Shown piece after piece: positions 28,216-35,782 of a stretch of 64,000 nucleotides of DNA (within the stretch, counting starts at the first letter, position 1; the number at the start of each line of letters is the position of its first letter). The notes beneath the pieces were generated by a model. It did not search any database and was not told the DNA's origin. It saw only the letters and a list, made by a program, of their open reading frames with translations. The stretch covers positions 248,001 to 312,000 of the forward strand of contig NZ_VEBK01000002.1 in NCBI RefSeq assembly GCF_007676755.1, written 5' to 3'. Source of the stretch: Bacillus sp. FJAT-22090. GTDB lineage: Bacteria > Bacillota > Bacilli > Bacillales_A > Planococcaceae. A program made the translations under genes and the position numbers.

Positions 28216-28686
28216 TTATCCTAAATCTTTAACCATTTTCAATCCTAATTGATCAATGAATTTGACAAAGAATGGAATTAAGTGGAATAGCAATAACCAT
28301 TTCCCATGAGTCACTACCGCATTTATAGAAGTCCCTTTATCACTGCCACCTCTATTTTCTTGATAGAACGCTTGTGCGATACGCAAAATACAGTAACAGT
28401 TTGCGATATCAATCATCCACGGGAATAGATAAATCATAAAAGTTTCCCAAAAGATTCCGTTTTGAGGATTAATAGCAGCTATTGAAAAACTTCCTAATCC
28501 AGCCACCAAAGAACTTTTAGCATAGAAACCTTTGCTGATTGGTTTATTCAAAGTAGCAAATGGAATGTTTTTCATCTTTCTTTTACTTTGAACTGTAGGC
28601 TCAGTAGGAAAAGTCCAAGTTGGAATCTCGACTTTAACTTTCTCATCTACTTGAACCATTTTTCCATCAATTAATTTAAACCTCAT
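28216..28686 (-). CDS. Membrane protein of the translocation operon, 156 aa
   Basis: This is the first gene of the operon. The N-terminal 40 residues are soluble and carry VEIPTWTFPTEP (W24), the same short motif as the ATPase. Two or three membrane helices follow (SSLVAGLGSFSIAAI, FMIYLFPWMIDIANCYCIL, WLLLFHLIPFFVKFI). AAAGGAG precedes the ATG. It plausibly anchors the ATPase or other partners at the membrane. The family is not recognised. Confidence 0.6.
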   Translation of the reverse strand: MRFKLIDGKMVQVDEKVKVEIPTWTFPTEPTVQSKRKMKNIPFATLNKPISKGFYAKSSLVAGLGSFSIAAINPQNGIFWETFMIYLFPWMIDIANCYCILRIAQAFYQENRGGSDKGTSINAVVTHGKWLLLFHLIPFFVKFIDQLGLKMVKDLG

Positions 28687-28689
28687 TAT

Positions 28690-29130
28690 ACGTTCACTCC
28701 TTTTATAAATATAAAATCGGCAAATTGGAATTTCTGTAGGTTATTGATGTGGTTGGCTTTGTCATGTTTTAAGTGTCCTAACTATTATTTAGACACCCAT
28801 TTGGACACTTAATAGGAATAGCAAAGACTGATATTTCGCATATTGGTGATTCATCTCACTTTCGGATTGTCACTGCATTATTTAAAAATACTTCTTAATA
28901 CTTTTGAATACTTCTTAACTTTTTACTTGTATAACGCATCATATGTGGGTTATATTAAGGATATTCCAAAACGATTCAAAACATTTAAGATTAATTCAAA
29001 ATAAAAAAGAATATTAGGTTGCTATTCAATAGTAGAAGCCATTCATCCCATTTGTTAGCTGTAATTTAATTTGTTTTGGAGCATATTATGAATTATTCAA
29101 AAGAAATCTTAAAAATTAAAAGGAGATGAA
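28690..29130. promoter_or_regulatory. Divergent intergenic region with candidate partition centromere and operators
   Basis: This 440-bp gene-free region lies between the divergent translocation and ParM operons. It holds three GACAC-type elements: AAGTGTCC at 28771 and its inverse GGACACTT at 28803, with AGACACC between. AATACTTCTTAA occurs twice, 20 bp apart (28887, 28907). A cluster of ATTCAAAA-like units follows at 28963, 28974, 28994, 29024 and 29094. Repeats directly upstream of a parM gene are where ParR-type proteins bind; here the assignment is inference. Confidence 0.5.
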
Positions 29131-29133
29131 GTG

Positions 29134-30183
29134 ATGAGTGTAGAATTACTAAGAAACCAAACATCAGAAGGATGTAAGGAGACAATTTCTGCAATTGATT
29201 TAGGTTTTCTTTATACAAAGGCTATTATTAATGGAAAACGTATAATAATGAAGTCTGTAGTTGGCAATGCAAAAAAGCAAAGGTTCGCTGACCTGGACAT
29301 GGGATTTAAGAAAGAGAATACAGACCGTCTTCAGTCTAGAGTTGGGATGCAAGAATACTTCGTATCAGATTTAGCAATTGACCAATCTGACATCGTTATA
29401 CATTCTTTAGAGGATAATAGGTTTAGTAGTGAAGCTACAGAGGTACTTGTTAAAACAGCGTTTGCATTAGGCTTAGGTCAAGACTTCGTAGATACTAAAG
29501 TGGTATCAGGATTACCTGTAAGTCATTACGATGTATACAAAGATAACATTAGCAGTCTCTTTCTAGGTAAAACTCACAATTATGAGGTTCATAACAATGG
29601 AATATTAATCAAAGGAGGCGTTAGAATCAATGAGGGTACTTTCTTACCTCAGCCATTCGGAGCATTACTGGATCGAGTATTAGCCAATGATGGCTCTATA
29701 CAAGATAAAACACTTGCAGGTAAGACTGTGGCTGTCATAGATCCAGGATTCGGAACTACAGATGTATATGTTGCTAGTTCATTGTCTCCAGTAGAAAAGT
29801 TAACATTTTCTACTAAAACAGCTATGAATCATTCATATAATCTTATTTCCAATGTAATAGAGGAGCGCTATGGAATACTACTACCTCTTCACTCTATTGA
29901 GCATATTGTACAGACTAAATATTTTAGAAATAAAGGCAAAGTTTACCCTATGCAGCAAACAATTGATTGGGCTTATAAAAATACTGCTACACAATTTCTA
30001 GCTGAGTTGACAAACAAATGGAAGGCTATTCATGAGATTGACCATATCCTCTTAGCTGGCGGTGGAGGGATAGCTCTAGCTCCGTATATTCTGCCACAAT
30101 TCCCAAACATCGAACTTTTAGATGATGCTCAATGGGCAGTAGTTAATGGGTATCATAAATGGGGAGTGCGTAAATTTGGCTAA
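29134..30183 (+). CDS. ParM/Alp-like actin-type partition ATPase, 349 aa
   Basis: The actin-fold signature is clear: phosphate-1 loop AIDLGFLYTKAIING, phosphate-2 loop VAVIDPGFGTTDVYV and adenosine loop ILLAGGGGIAL. Such proteins form filaments that push plasmid or prophage DNA copies apart. ATG 29134 lies eight bases after AGGAG; GTG 29131 is an alternative. The next two genes encode small DNA-binding-like proteins, as expected for a parMRC cassette. It is closer to plasmid segregation proteins than to MreB because it lacks the MreB membrane-binding features. This implies that the element replicates extrachromosomally at some stage. Confidence 0.8.
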   Translation: MSVELLRNQTSEGCKETISAIDLGFLYTKAIINGKRIIMKSVVGNAKKQRFADLDMGFKKENTDRLQSRVGMQEYFVSDLAIDQSDIVIHSLEDNRFSSEATEVLVKTAFALGLGQDFVDTKVVSGLPVSHYDVYKDNISSLFLGKTHNYEVHNNGILIKGGVRINEGTFLPQPFGALLDRVLANDGSIQDKTLAGKTVAVIDPGFGTTDVYVASSLSPVEKLTFSTKTAMNHSYNLISNVIEERYGILLPLHSIEHIVQTKYFRNKGKVYPMQQTIDWAYKNTATQFLAELTNKWKAIHEIDHILLAGGGGIALAPYILPQFPNIELLDDAQWAVVNGYHKWGVRKFG

Positions 30184-30475
30184 ACAATATACTTTTCGTA
30201 CTACTAGAGAAACTAAATGGCTCGATGATATACTGATGGAAGTGCCAACTAAAGATAGAGCGAGATTTATACGCAAGCTAATAATAAGCGGTCTATGGGC
30301 AACTTCAAATGAATTACAATTAGAAGACAAACCGAAGTCAAATGAATTACTAACTGAAGTCAAACCAAAGTCAAATATTGCGCCATTGGATATATCCCCA
30401 CCTCCACCAACGGAAGAAGGAATAGAGGATACCGAGATAGACTTGGATAGTAAATTAAATAGCCTAGATTTCTAA
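30176..30475 (+). CDS. ParR-like DNA-binding adaptor, 99 aa
   Basis: It starts at TTG nine bases after GGGGAG and overlaps the ParM gene by eight bases. The N-terminal half (KQYTFRTTRETKWLDDIL...DRARFIRKLIISGLW) fits a ribbon-helix-helix. The C-terminal half is disordered and acidic, with a duplicated EDKPKSNELL/EVKPKSN element, ending in hydrophobic SLDF. That is the layout of ParR-type adaptors, whose C-terminus binds the actin filament. Confidence 0.65.
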   Translation: MAKQYTFRTTRETKWLDDILMEVPTKDRARFIRKLIISGLWATSNELQLEDKPKSNELLTEVKPKSNIAPLDISPPPPTEEGIEDTEIDLDSKLNSLDF

Positions 30476-30519
30476 TATAGATTAATTTAGAATGGACTAA
30501 AGGGGTGAGATATTATTTA

Positions 30520-30738
30520 ATGTACATTCGATCAGAAGAAGAAGTAGATGCTTTAATAGAAGAAATGATGAAAAAAGGTAAAGGAAAGTATATCACTCAA
30601 AGCGTCACTTTTAGGCGAGACAGCGAACGTCAAATGTTATTATTAAAGAAAGTCTTAATGTCATCAGAGTCATTTAGTGGTTTTACGAGAGAACTATTAG
30701 CAGAAAAGTTTAATAAGATTGATGTCAACAATGATTGA
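30520..30738 (+). CDS. Second small RHH-like protein in the partition operon, 72 aa
   Basis: The C-terminal half YITQSVTFRRDSERQMLLLKKVLMSS...FTRELLAEKF has the strand-helix-helix pattern of a ribbon-helix-helix protein. The start is uncertain: ATG 30520 has GGGGTGAG upstream, while GTG 30505 abuts that site. It may be an additional centromere-binding or regulatory protein. The terminator at 30749 ends the operon. Confidence 0.55.
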   Translation: MYIRSEEEVDALIEEMMKKGKGKYITQSVTFRRDSERQMLLLKKVLMSSESFSGFTRELLAEKFNKIDVNND

Positions 30739-30748
30739 AAGAACACAA

Positions 30749-30780
30749 AAAGGGTGATTTTCTGTCACCCTTTCTTTTTA
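30749..30780 (+). terminator. Terminator of the parMR operon
   Basis: AAAGGGTGA (30749) pairs with TCACCCTTT (30765-30773), followed by CTTTTTA. Confidence 0.75.
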
Positions 30781-30866
30781 TGCGTATTCAACTATAATGT
30801 ATACTCAACCTCCCTCCTATTCAAATTGAATTTCCCAACATTTCTATAATGTCACCCTAAAATGAA

Positions 30867-31184
30867 TTAGTATCTAATTCCATTCCGAGAGAATAAAATA
30901 GACTCTTGATCTTTGATAAGTATTTCAAATAAATGAGCATCTTCAATTTTAATCAATTCTATATGTTCCTCTATTGCCTGCCTGTCCACTTTTACATTTA
31001 ATCTATTCTCAATTAATTCCACTAAATATTCTTCTTCAATTGGAATGCGAACGCACTTGCCAAAATTATCGTAGTTACTGCAAATGTACTTCACCTTACC
31101 TCTCTCTAGCTTTTTCTTGTAAAATTTTAAGCAGTGTACACATTGTATCTTCCTATTGAATAATGATTTATTTCTTATTGTCAT
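30867..31184 (-). CDS. Stand-alone recombinase-type zinc-ribbon protein, 105 aa
   Basis: The sequence IQCVHCLKFYKKKLERGKVKYICSNYDNFGKC shows a C-x2-C...C-x7-C ribbon followed by a helix (EEEYLVELIENRLNVK). That is the arrangement found in the zinc-ribbon C-terminal part of large serine integrases. It is encoded just downstream of the integrase on the same strand. It may be a directionality factor or accessory protein, or a remnant of a split integrase; the sequence alone cannot decide. Confidence 0.55.
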   Translation of the reverse strand: MTIRNKSLFNRKIQCVHCLKFYKKKLERGKVKYICSNYDNFGKCVRIPIEEEYLVELIENRLNVKVDRQAIEEHIELIKIEDAHLFEILIKDQESILFSRNGIRY

Positions 31185-31255
31185 TTCTTACTTCATCCAA
31201 TCTTTCTTTCTGGCGTCTACAAACGTTGCCCTCATATTTGTTAGCTCCTTTTATA

Positions 31256-32791
31256 TTATTTGAAGATAATACTGCATTTAAAATCGGGATAATAATTGAT
31301 GGCGGATAAATCTGACTCTTCTTTGTAGTAGTATATCTGCTCGATAACTTCTCTAAGAGTGCTGTTCGTTTTCTCTGCGTCTAATGTATCTTCTGATAAT
31401 AAGCCAAGAATTTTTTCCTTCATCTCATTTTTTCTATTTATCTCGACTGATGTATCTATTTTTTCGATCTCTTTTATTTTGGTTTCCACTAATAATTGCT
31501 GATTTTTTATCTCATCTATTTTTTCTTTTGCTTCGTCTGCGTCGAATATTCCAATAGACCAACCCTCTTGAACTTTTTTCTTTTCTTCGCTTAGCTTGGA
31601 AAGCCTAGTGTTATATGCTTGAATTTTATCATTGATTCCGTTGAAAAAATCGTCTCCATCTTCTAGAAGAATAGCTATTTCGTTGTCTAATACTGAGAGT
31701 TGTTTTTCTAGAGCCTTAAAAACCACTTCTTCTATTCGAGAGGCTTTTATTCCAGTGCATTTACATCTATTTTCTTTCTTTAGCTGTTGTTTTTTTACTG
31801 AAGAAAGCGAAGAATAGCAATTCAAAAAATATAACTGTCTCTTACTTTTGTCTAAGTTACGTGCTGACTCTTTGGTTGTGTAGTGATAACAAAAAGATAG
31901 TGTCGTTAGACATTCCGAACATTTTACAAGCTTTGAAAGCATATATTTCCCTCTTTTAATATTCTGAGGAACTACTCTTCTTTCCAATCTCATTGCTTGT
32001 GCTGCATTAAATAAATCTTTTGTGATAATAGCTGGGTGTGCATCATATACTTCTATTAATTCTTGATTTTTTAATTGGTATTCCAATTTACCAGTATATA
32101 CTATATTACTTATGATATAATAAACTGAGCGATTAGTGAATTCTTTGTTCTCTCTTGTTTTCATTCCCATCAGATTTAGTGTCTCTGATATTTCAACAGC
32201 ATTCTTACCTTTATTTACTAACATATCGAATATGGTTTGGACTACTTTGGACTCTACTGGATTAGGAACTAGTTTTTTATCCTTATCTTTATCATATCCA
32301 TAAGGAGCTACACCAAAATAAATTCCTTTTCCTAATGCTTGTACTCTGCCACGCATTAGTTTTCTTTTCGTTACTCGCATAAATTGGTTGTCTATTTCAG
32401 CTTGAATTCCTGTAATGAAATCGTCATCATCATTCATGAAATTGTACACTTTGTTTAAAGTATAAAGATATAGACCCACTTCTCTACAGAGTCGTTTAAA
32501 CAATCCAAAATCAACTGAATCACGAGCGATTCTATCCTGATCGGTCACTAGAACGCCATCATATAAATTAGTTCTCAACAGACTCAACATCCGTTGAAGT
32601 TCTTTCCTTCCTTCCCAATCCTCTGAGCTTCCTTCTTCTGATATAATTATATATTCTAAATCGTTAGCATTAGCGTATTTAGTGCAAAGTTCTATTTGGC
32701 GTTCTATCTCCATTGCGTCATCATTTTTTATTCTAGACTTACGAGCGTAGATGATAACAAGCTTCTTTTGTTTTTGCGTCGATTTGCTCAC
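31256..32791 (-). CDS. Large serine integrase of the prophage, 511 aa
   Basis: The resolvase-type N-terminus has the catalytic serine in YARKSR (Ser19) and the conserved VLVTDQDRIARDSVDFGLF. The recombinase domain follows (GVAPYGYDKD...VYTGKLEY) and then a zinc ribbon (KLVKCSECLTTLSF...CKC) with a long coiled coil (NTRLSKLSEEKKKVQ). It resembles SprA of SPbeta in type and size. Such enzymes integrate by attP x attB without cofactors and need a directionality factor to excise. The gene points inward, with its start about 75 bp from the disrupted host gene, the expected place for an attachment site. Confidence 0.88.
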   Translation of the reverse strand: MSKSTQKQKKLVIIYARKSRIKNDDAMEIERQIELCTKYANANDLEYIIISEEGSSEDWEGRKELQRMLSLLRTNLYDGVLVTDQDRIARDSVDFGLFKRLCREVGLYLYTLNKVYNFMNDDDDFITGIQAEIDNQFMRVTKRKLMRGRVQALGKGIYFGVAPYGYDKDKDKKLVPNPVESKVVQTIFDMLVNKGKNAVEISETLNLMGMKTRENKEFTNRSVYYIISNIVYTGKLEYQLKNQELIEVYDAHPAIITKDLFNAAQAMRLERRVVPQNIKRGKYMLSKLVKCSECLTTLSFCYHYTTKESARNLDKSKRQLYFLNCYSSLSSVKKQQLKKENRCKCTGIKASRIEEVVFKALEKQLSVLDNEIAILLEDGDDFFNGINDKIQAYNTRLSKLSEEKKKVQEGWSIGIFDADEAKEKIDEIKNQQLLVETKIKEIEKIDTSVEINRKNEMKEKILGLLSEDTLDAEKTNSTLREVIEQIYYYKEESDLSAINYYPDFKCSIIFK

Positions 32792-32880
32792 AATTTAACC
32801 TCCCCTAATTAATCAAATCCTATGATACCACAAGGTTTATCCACTTACAAGATTTATACCTTCGGATGTATCCGTCCGAT
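32792..32880. other. Probable attachment junction (attL/attR) of the prophage
   Basis: This is the only space between the integrase start and the truncated chromosomal gene. The host reading frame is open back to a TAA at 32806-32808 but has no ribosome binding site. That suggests the crossover lies between about 32809 and 32870, with the host gene's 5' end at the far end of the prophage. The exact core cannot be fixed without the other junction. Confidence 0.55.
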
Positions 32881-33324
32881 TTTGCTAGTGCGCTTACTAC
32901 GCTTACGTTAGATGAAACACATGATGCGATTGAGAAAATATTAAATTTTCGGGATGAAGACACGTGGATGCTATTTGGTACATTGCCATTTTATCCTTGT
33001 AGTCAAAATGAAAGAAGTCTACAGCTTTTAAACAAATTAAAAAATAGCAAAAATGTATCCGTCCGCAACGATCCAGACGGAAGATCTAGATTAAACGTGA
33101 ACATTTTTTCAGGTGAAGTGATTGTAACAGATTTTGGGGACGCACCACGCCTCGGAAATATTCAAACGGATACACTTCCTTTAATATTTGATAAATGGTT
33201 AGCTTCTCCACTTTCAAAATCACTCAACTGCCATTGTCCAGCTGTCAAATGCTTAGGCCCTAATATTTTAGTGAAAAATATGTATTATGCAGAAGATAAT
33301 TTTGAAAGTGGAACAGTCAAATAG
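32866..33324 (+). pseudogene. 3' part of a chromosomal gene split by prophage integration
   Basis: About 152 codons remain, ending in a conserved-looking CHCPAVKCLGPNILVKNMYY. The first available ATG (32866) has no Shine-Dalgarno sequence and lies next to the integrase, while the frame is open upstream without another start. This fits loss of the true 5' end. A terminator follows. I do not recognise the family; whether the host gene is reconstituted on excision is inference by analogy with SPbeta and spsM. Confidence 0.65.
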
Positions 33325-33328
33325 AAGA

Positions 33329-33368
33329 AAACAACCAGCCTGAATATATAATTAAGGCTGGTTGTTTT
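33329..33368 (+). terminator. Terminator of the split host gene
   Basis: AAACAACCAGCCT pairs with AGGCTGGTTGTTT, followed by TTA. Confidence 0.8.
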
Positions 33369-33391
33369 TATGGTGGATTATAGACAAATAA

Positions 33392-33419
33392 AGAAAAAAA
33401 GAGCGGCTATATGCCGCTC
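33392..33419 (-). terminator. Terminator of the 35-aa membrane peptide
   Basis: GAGCGGC-tatat-GCCGCTC (33401-33419) has a T-tract on the minus strand. Confidence 0.7.
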
Positions 33420-33439
33420 ATGATTTGTTTGCTTCTTTT

Positions 33440-33547
33440 CTAGTGAATAGAAAAAATATCTGCTGCTAGATTTAAGATGAATATAGTATGGAGAATCGCG
33501 AACCATACCCCTTGCTTATTTAGCTTTTTTGTCATTTTAATGTCCAT
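33440..33547 (-). CDS. Small single-TM peptide, 35 aa
   Basis: This reads MDIKMTKKLNKQGVWFAILH followed by a hydrophobic helix (TIFILNLAADIFSIH). It has a strong GGAGTGGAG ribosome binding site and its own terminator. Function unknown. The 155 bp upstream (33548-33702) show no other feature. Confidence 0.6.
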   Translation of the reverse strand: MDIKMTKKLNKQGVWFAILHTIFILNLAADIFSIH

Positions 33548-33702
33548 ATTCTCCACTCCTTTTTTTTTATTATATTCCTCTTTTTTCTCAAATGCAAAAT
33601 ATTTCGAGCTTTAATTTCTGAATTTTTAGTAGATTTTCATTCTCATTTATTCATATGAGAAGAAAGAATACAGTAGATGTTACATAATCAAAAAGGCTTA
33701 AC

Positions 33703-33975
33703 TTGTTGGCGATTATACAGTCAATATTTGTTTTAAATGAACTAACACTTACCTCTGGCAAGCCAGAAGAATTAATCGAACAAGCGATTGTATCACTCAC
33801 TAATCTACATTTGTCTAGAAATGATTTGATCTTTTTCCAGATATTTTTGCATGAAAAACAAAATTATTTTCTACTCATAGTATTCGGTATATTCCAAGTC
33901 GTGCATTATAGGCCGAATATGGATGAAGCCCATAAGTGGTTTTTAGGAAATTCGCTAACACAATGGGTGCTTTAG
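33703..33975 (+). CDS. Doubtful hypothetical protein, 90 aa
   Basis: An open frame starts at TTG after a weak AAAGG, with a central helix (DLIFFQIFLHEKQNYFLLIVFGIFQVV). No family is recognised and no terminator follows. It could be a short orphan or a gene remnant. Confidence 0.3.
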   Translation: MLAIIQSIFVLNELTLTSGKPEELIEQAIVSLTNLHLSRNDLIFFQIFLHEKQNYFLLIVFGIFQVVHYRPNMDEAHKWFLGNSLTQWVL

Positions 33976-33997
33976 TAATAAAAAATAATTGATGAAT

Positions 33998-34023
33998 GTT
34001 TAGCTTTTCTCCTTGATGGTTAT
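33998..34023 (+). promoter_or_regulatory. Likely SigB promoter for the GlsB-type gene
   Basis: GTTTAG (33998-34003), a 14-bp spacer and GGTTAT (34018-34023) match the general-stress SigB consensus GTTTAA-N12-15-GGGWAW in all but one position per box. It lies 46 bases upstream of a gene family often under stress control. Confidence 0.55.
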
Positions 34024-34068
34024 ATAAAGAGTAGAGTTATAAAACAATTTTAAGGAGATGAATTAAAA

Positions 34069-34317
34069 ATGGGATTCATTTTATATTTAATAATCGGTGG
34101 TATTATTGGATGGTTGGCAGGATTAATTTTAGGTAAAGATATTCCAGGCGGGATAATCGGTAATATTATAGCGGGTATTATTGGTGCTTGGATTGGTGGA
34201 TTAATCTTCCCAGACTTTGGCCCAGTTGTTTGGGATATGGCAATTATCCCAGCTCTAATCGGTGCCATTATTTTAGTATTTATTTTAAGCCTAATATTAA
34301 AATCCATGCGTAAATAA
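34069..34317 (+). CDS. GlsB/YeaQ/YmgE-family stress membrane protein, 82 aa
   Basis: Three Gly-rich membrane helices (ILYLIIGGIIGWLAGLIL, GIIGNIIAGIIGAWIGGLI, IPALIGAIILVFILSL) match the transglycosylase-associated/GlsB family, linked to envelope stress. AAGGAG precedes the ATG, and a bidirectional terminator follows. Confidence 0.85.
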   Translation: MGFILYLIIGGIIGWLAGLILGKDIPGGIIGNIIAGIIGAWIGGLIFPDFGPVVWDMAIIPALIGAIILVFILSLILKSMRK

Positions 34318-34326
34318 TAGGAATAC

Positions 34327-34366
34327 AAAAGGAAGGACATCTGTATTAGAGTCCTTCCTTTTTTTT
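34327..34366. terminator. Bidirectional terminator between glsB-type and transglycosylase genes
   Basis: AAAAGGAAGGAC (34327-34338) pairs with GTCCTTCCTTTT (34351-34362). The stop codon of the minus-strand gene lies inside the loop. Confidence 0.8.
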
Positions 34367-35044
34367 CGTTTCTAAAGCCGCTGCAGCCTGGATTTCTTGT
34401 AACTGGCTTTCATATAAATGGTAAAAGTGTAACACGTCTTTTACATATTTATCACTATGATTGTAATTAAAAATAGCCTTTTCTAATTCTCCGTCTGCAG
34501 CTCCACTCGCAGCTAAATAATTAGCTGCACTGAAAATAGCATCTTCCAAGTCATATGGGTCAGCGATTCCGTCCTCATTTGCATCTACTCCATACCCTCC
34601 ATACTTTGCAATCACTTCTGGATTCACTTTGTCTTCCTTAGAAATTTCTCCTTTTCCTAGTCCACCACAACTAGGATGCGACCAACCCACGAAAGTACAA
34701 GGCATAAATTGCATATGTCCTTCTGCTCCTACTGGAGAAAGGAGGGGATCCATTGTCGAAAATTTTGTTTCGATTCGATGATGTGCCGCAAGCAATGTCC
34801 AAGGCACCCCATATGTCTCTTCCGCTTTTTTATAAATAGCAATATATTCATCAGGAATATCTAATTTATTATTAAGGGAATAAGCTCCTTGTTGAATAGC
34901 TACAGTCCATTCTTTAACCGCGGGTATTTTTTGAAGTTCATGCCACCCAATAATCGCTAATACATAAACTGTGATGGTAAATGGAAGCAATAATAGTATT
35001 ATCCAAACTTTTGTTTTAGAGGACATGCTCTTTTTCTGTTTCAT
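34346..35044 (-). CDS. Membrane-anchored lytic transglycosylase, 232 aa
   Basis: An N-terminal signal anchor (VWIILLLLPFTITVYVLAII) precedes an SLT-type domain: YGVPWTLLAAHHRIETKF with the catalytic Glu, SPVGAEGHMQFMPCTF, and ALE-type DLEDAIFSAANYLAASGA. An EF-hand-like DANEDGIADPYD lies between, as in other Bacillus murein hydrolases. It cleaves peptidoglycan glycan strands outside the membrane. Confidence 0.8.
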   Translation of the reverse strand: MKQKKSMSSKTKVWIILLLLPFTITVYVLAIIGWHELQKIPAVKEWTVAIQQGAYSLNNKLDIPDEYIAIYKKAEETYGVPWTLLAAHHRIETKFSTMDPLLSPVGAEGHMQFMPCTFVGWSHPSCGGLGKGEISKEDKVNPEVIAKYGGYGVDANEDGIADPYDLEDAIFSAANYLAASGAADGELEKAIFNYNHSDKYVKDVLHFYHLYESQLQEIQAAAALETKKKEGL

Positions 35045-35241
35045 CTTGTAGTATTCCCCTATTCCACTCGATACTTTTTGCTAATGGATTTGTAACGGTT
35101 GCCATATTCTATGTATTTTTGATAAAGCTACCTATAGGAACACCATAGCATATTTTCATTTGAAACAGTAGACTTAAATGTAAATAGGCACTATACAATG
35201 CAATCGTATTTTTGTAGTATGGTCTATGGAGGTGACAATAT

Positions 35242-35619
35242 ATGTGGAAAGACTTCAAAGAATTTGCTTTTAAAGGAAATGTACTCGATTTGGCAGTAGC
35301 AGTTGTGATTGGAGCCGCATTCAGTAAGATTGTTTCCTCACTCGTCGAAAATATCATTATGCCAATAATAGGCTTGCTATTAAACGATGTTGACTTTACA
35401 TCATTAGCTTACAAAGACATTTTATACGGAAATTTCATCCAATCCGTATTCGACTTTCTAGTTATTGCTTTTTCTATCTTTATGTTTATACGTCTGTTAT
35501 CCAAATTTAAACATAAAAAAGATGTTGTGGAGGCAACCAAAGAGGCCCCTCCTGTTGATTCTAAGGAGGTTCTACTTGAAGAAATTAGAGATTTATTGAA
35601 GAAGCAGAACAATATATAA
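35242..35619 (+). CDS. mscL: Large-conductance mechanosensitive channel MscL
   Basis: This 125-aa protein has typical N-terminal [27 protein letters not shown], a periplasmic loop, TM2 ([17 protein letters not shown]) and the conserved C-terminal helix ([12 protein letters not shown]). It forms a pentameric pore that opens on hypo-osmotic shock. The start follows GGAGGTG. Confidence 0.95.
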   Translation: MWKDFKEFAFKGNVLDLAVAVVIGAAFSKIVSSLVENIIMPIIGLLLNDVDFTSLAYKDILYGNFIQSVFDFLVIAFSIFMFIRLLSKFKHKKDVVEATKEAPPVDSKEVLLEEIRDLLKKQNNI

Positions 35620-35724
35620 AAAATATAATGCTCAATGTTCATGTATTTCTGCTTCATCGTGCTTGGGCCAGCGTGTCTGTCCTGTAATTCTTGTTTCTTT
35701 CGTTCTGAACTTTTAATCTTTCTA

Positions 35725-35764
35725 AAAAAGACTATCAAATCCAATACGGATTGATAGTCTTTTT
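35725..35764. terminator. Bidirectional terminator, mscL / sco
   Basis: AAAAAGACTATCAA (35725-35738) pairs with TTGATAGTCTTTTT (35751-35764). Confidence 0.75.
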
Positions 35765-35782
35765 AATATTCGTATTTAAATT

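Noticed and set aside
29134-30183. MreB-type cell-shape protein
   Set aside because: The short actin fold, the following RHH adaptor genes and the upstream repeats fit a plasmid-type partition ATPase better.
33703-33975. Part of the prophage
   Set aside because: It lies outside the integrase/attachment boundary, beyond two terminators. It is kept only as a doubtful chromosomal frame.
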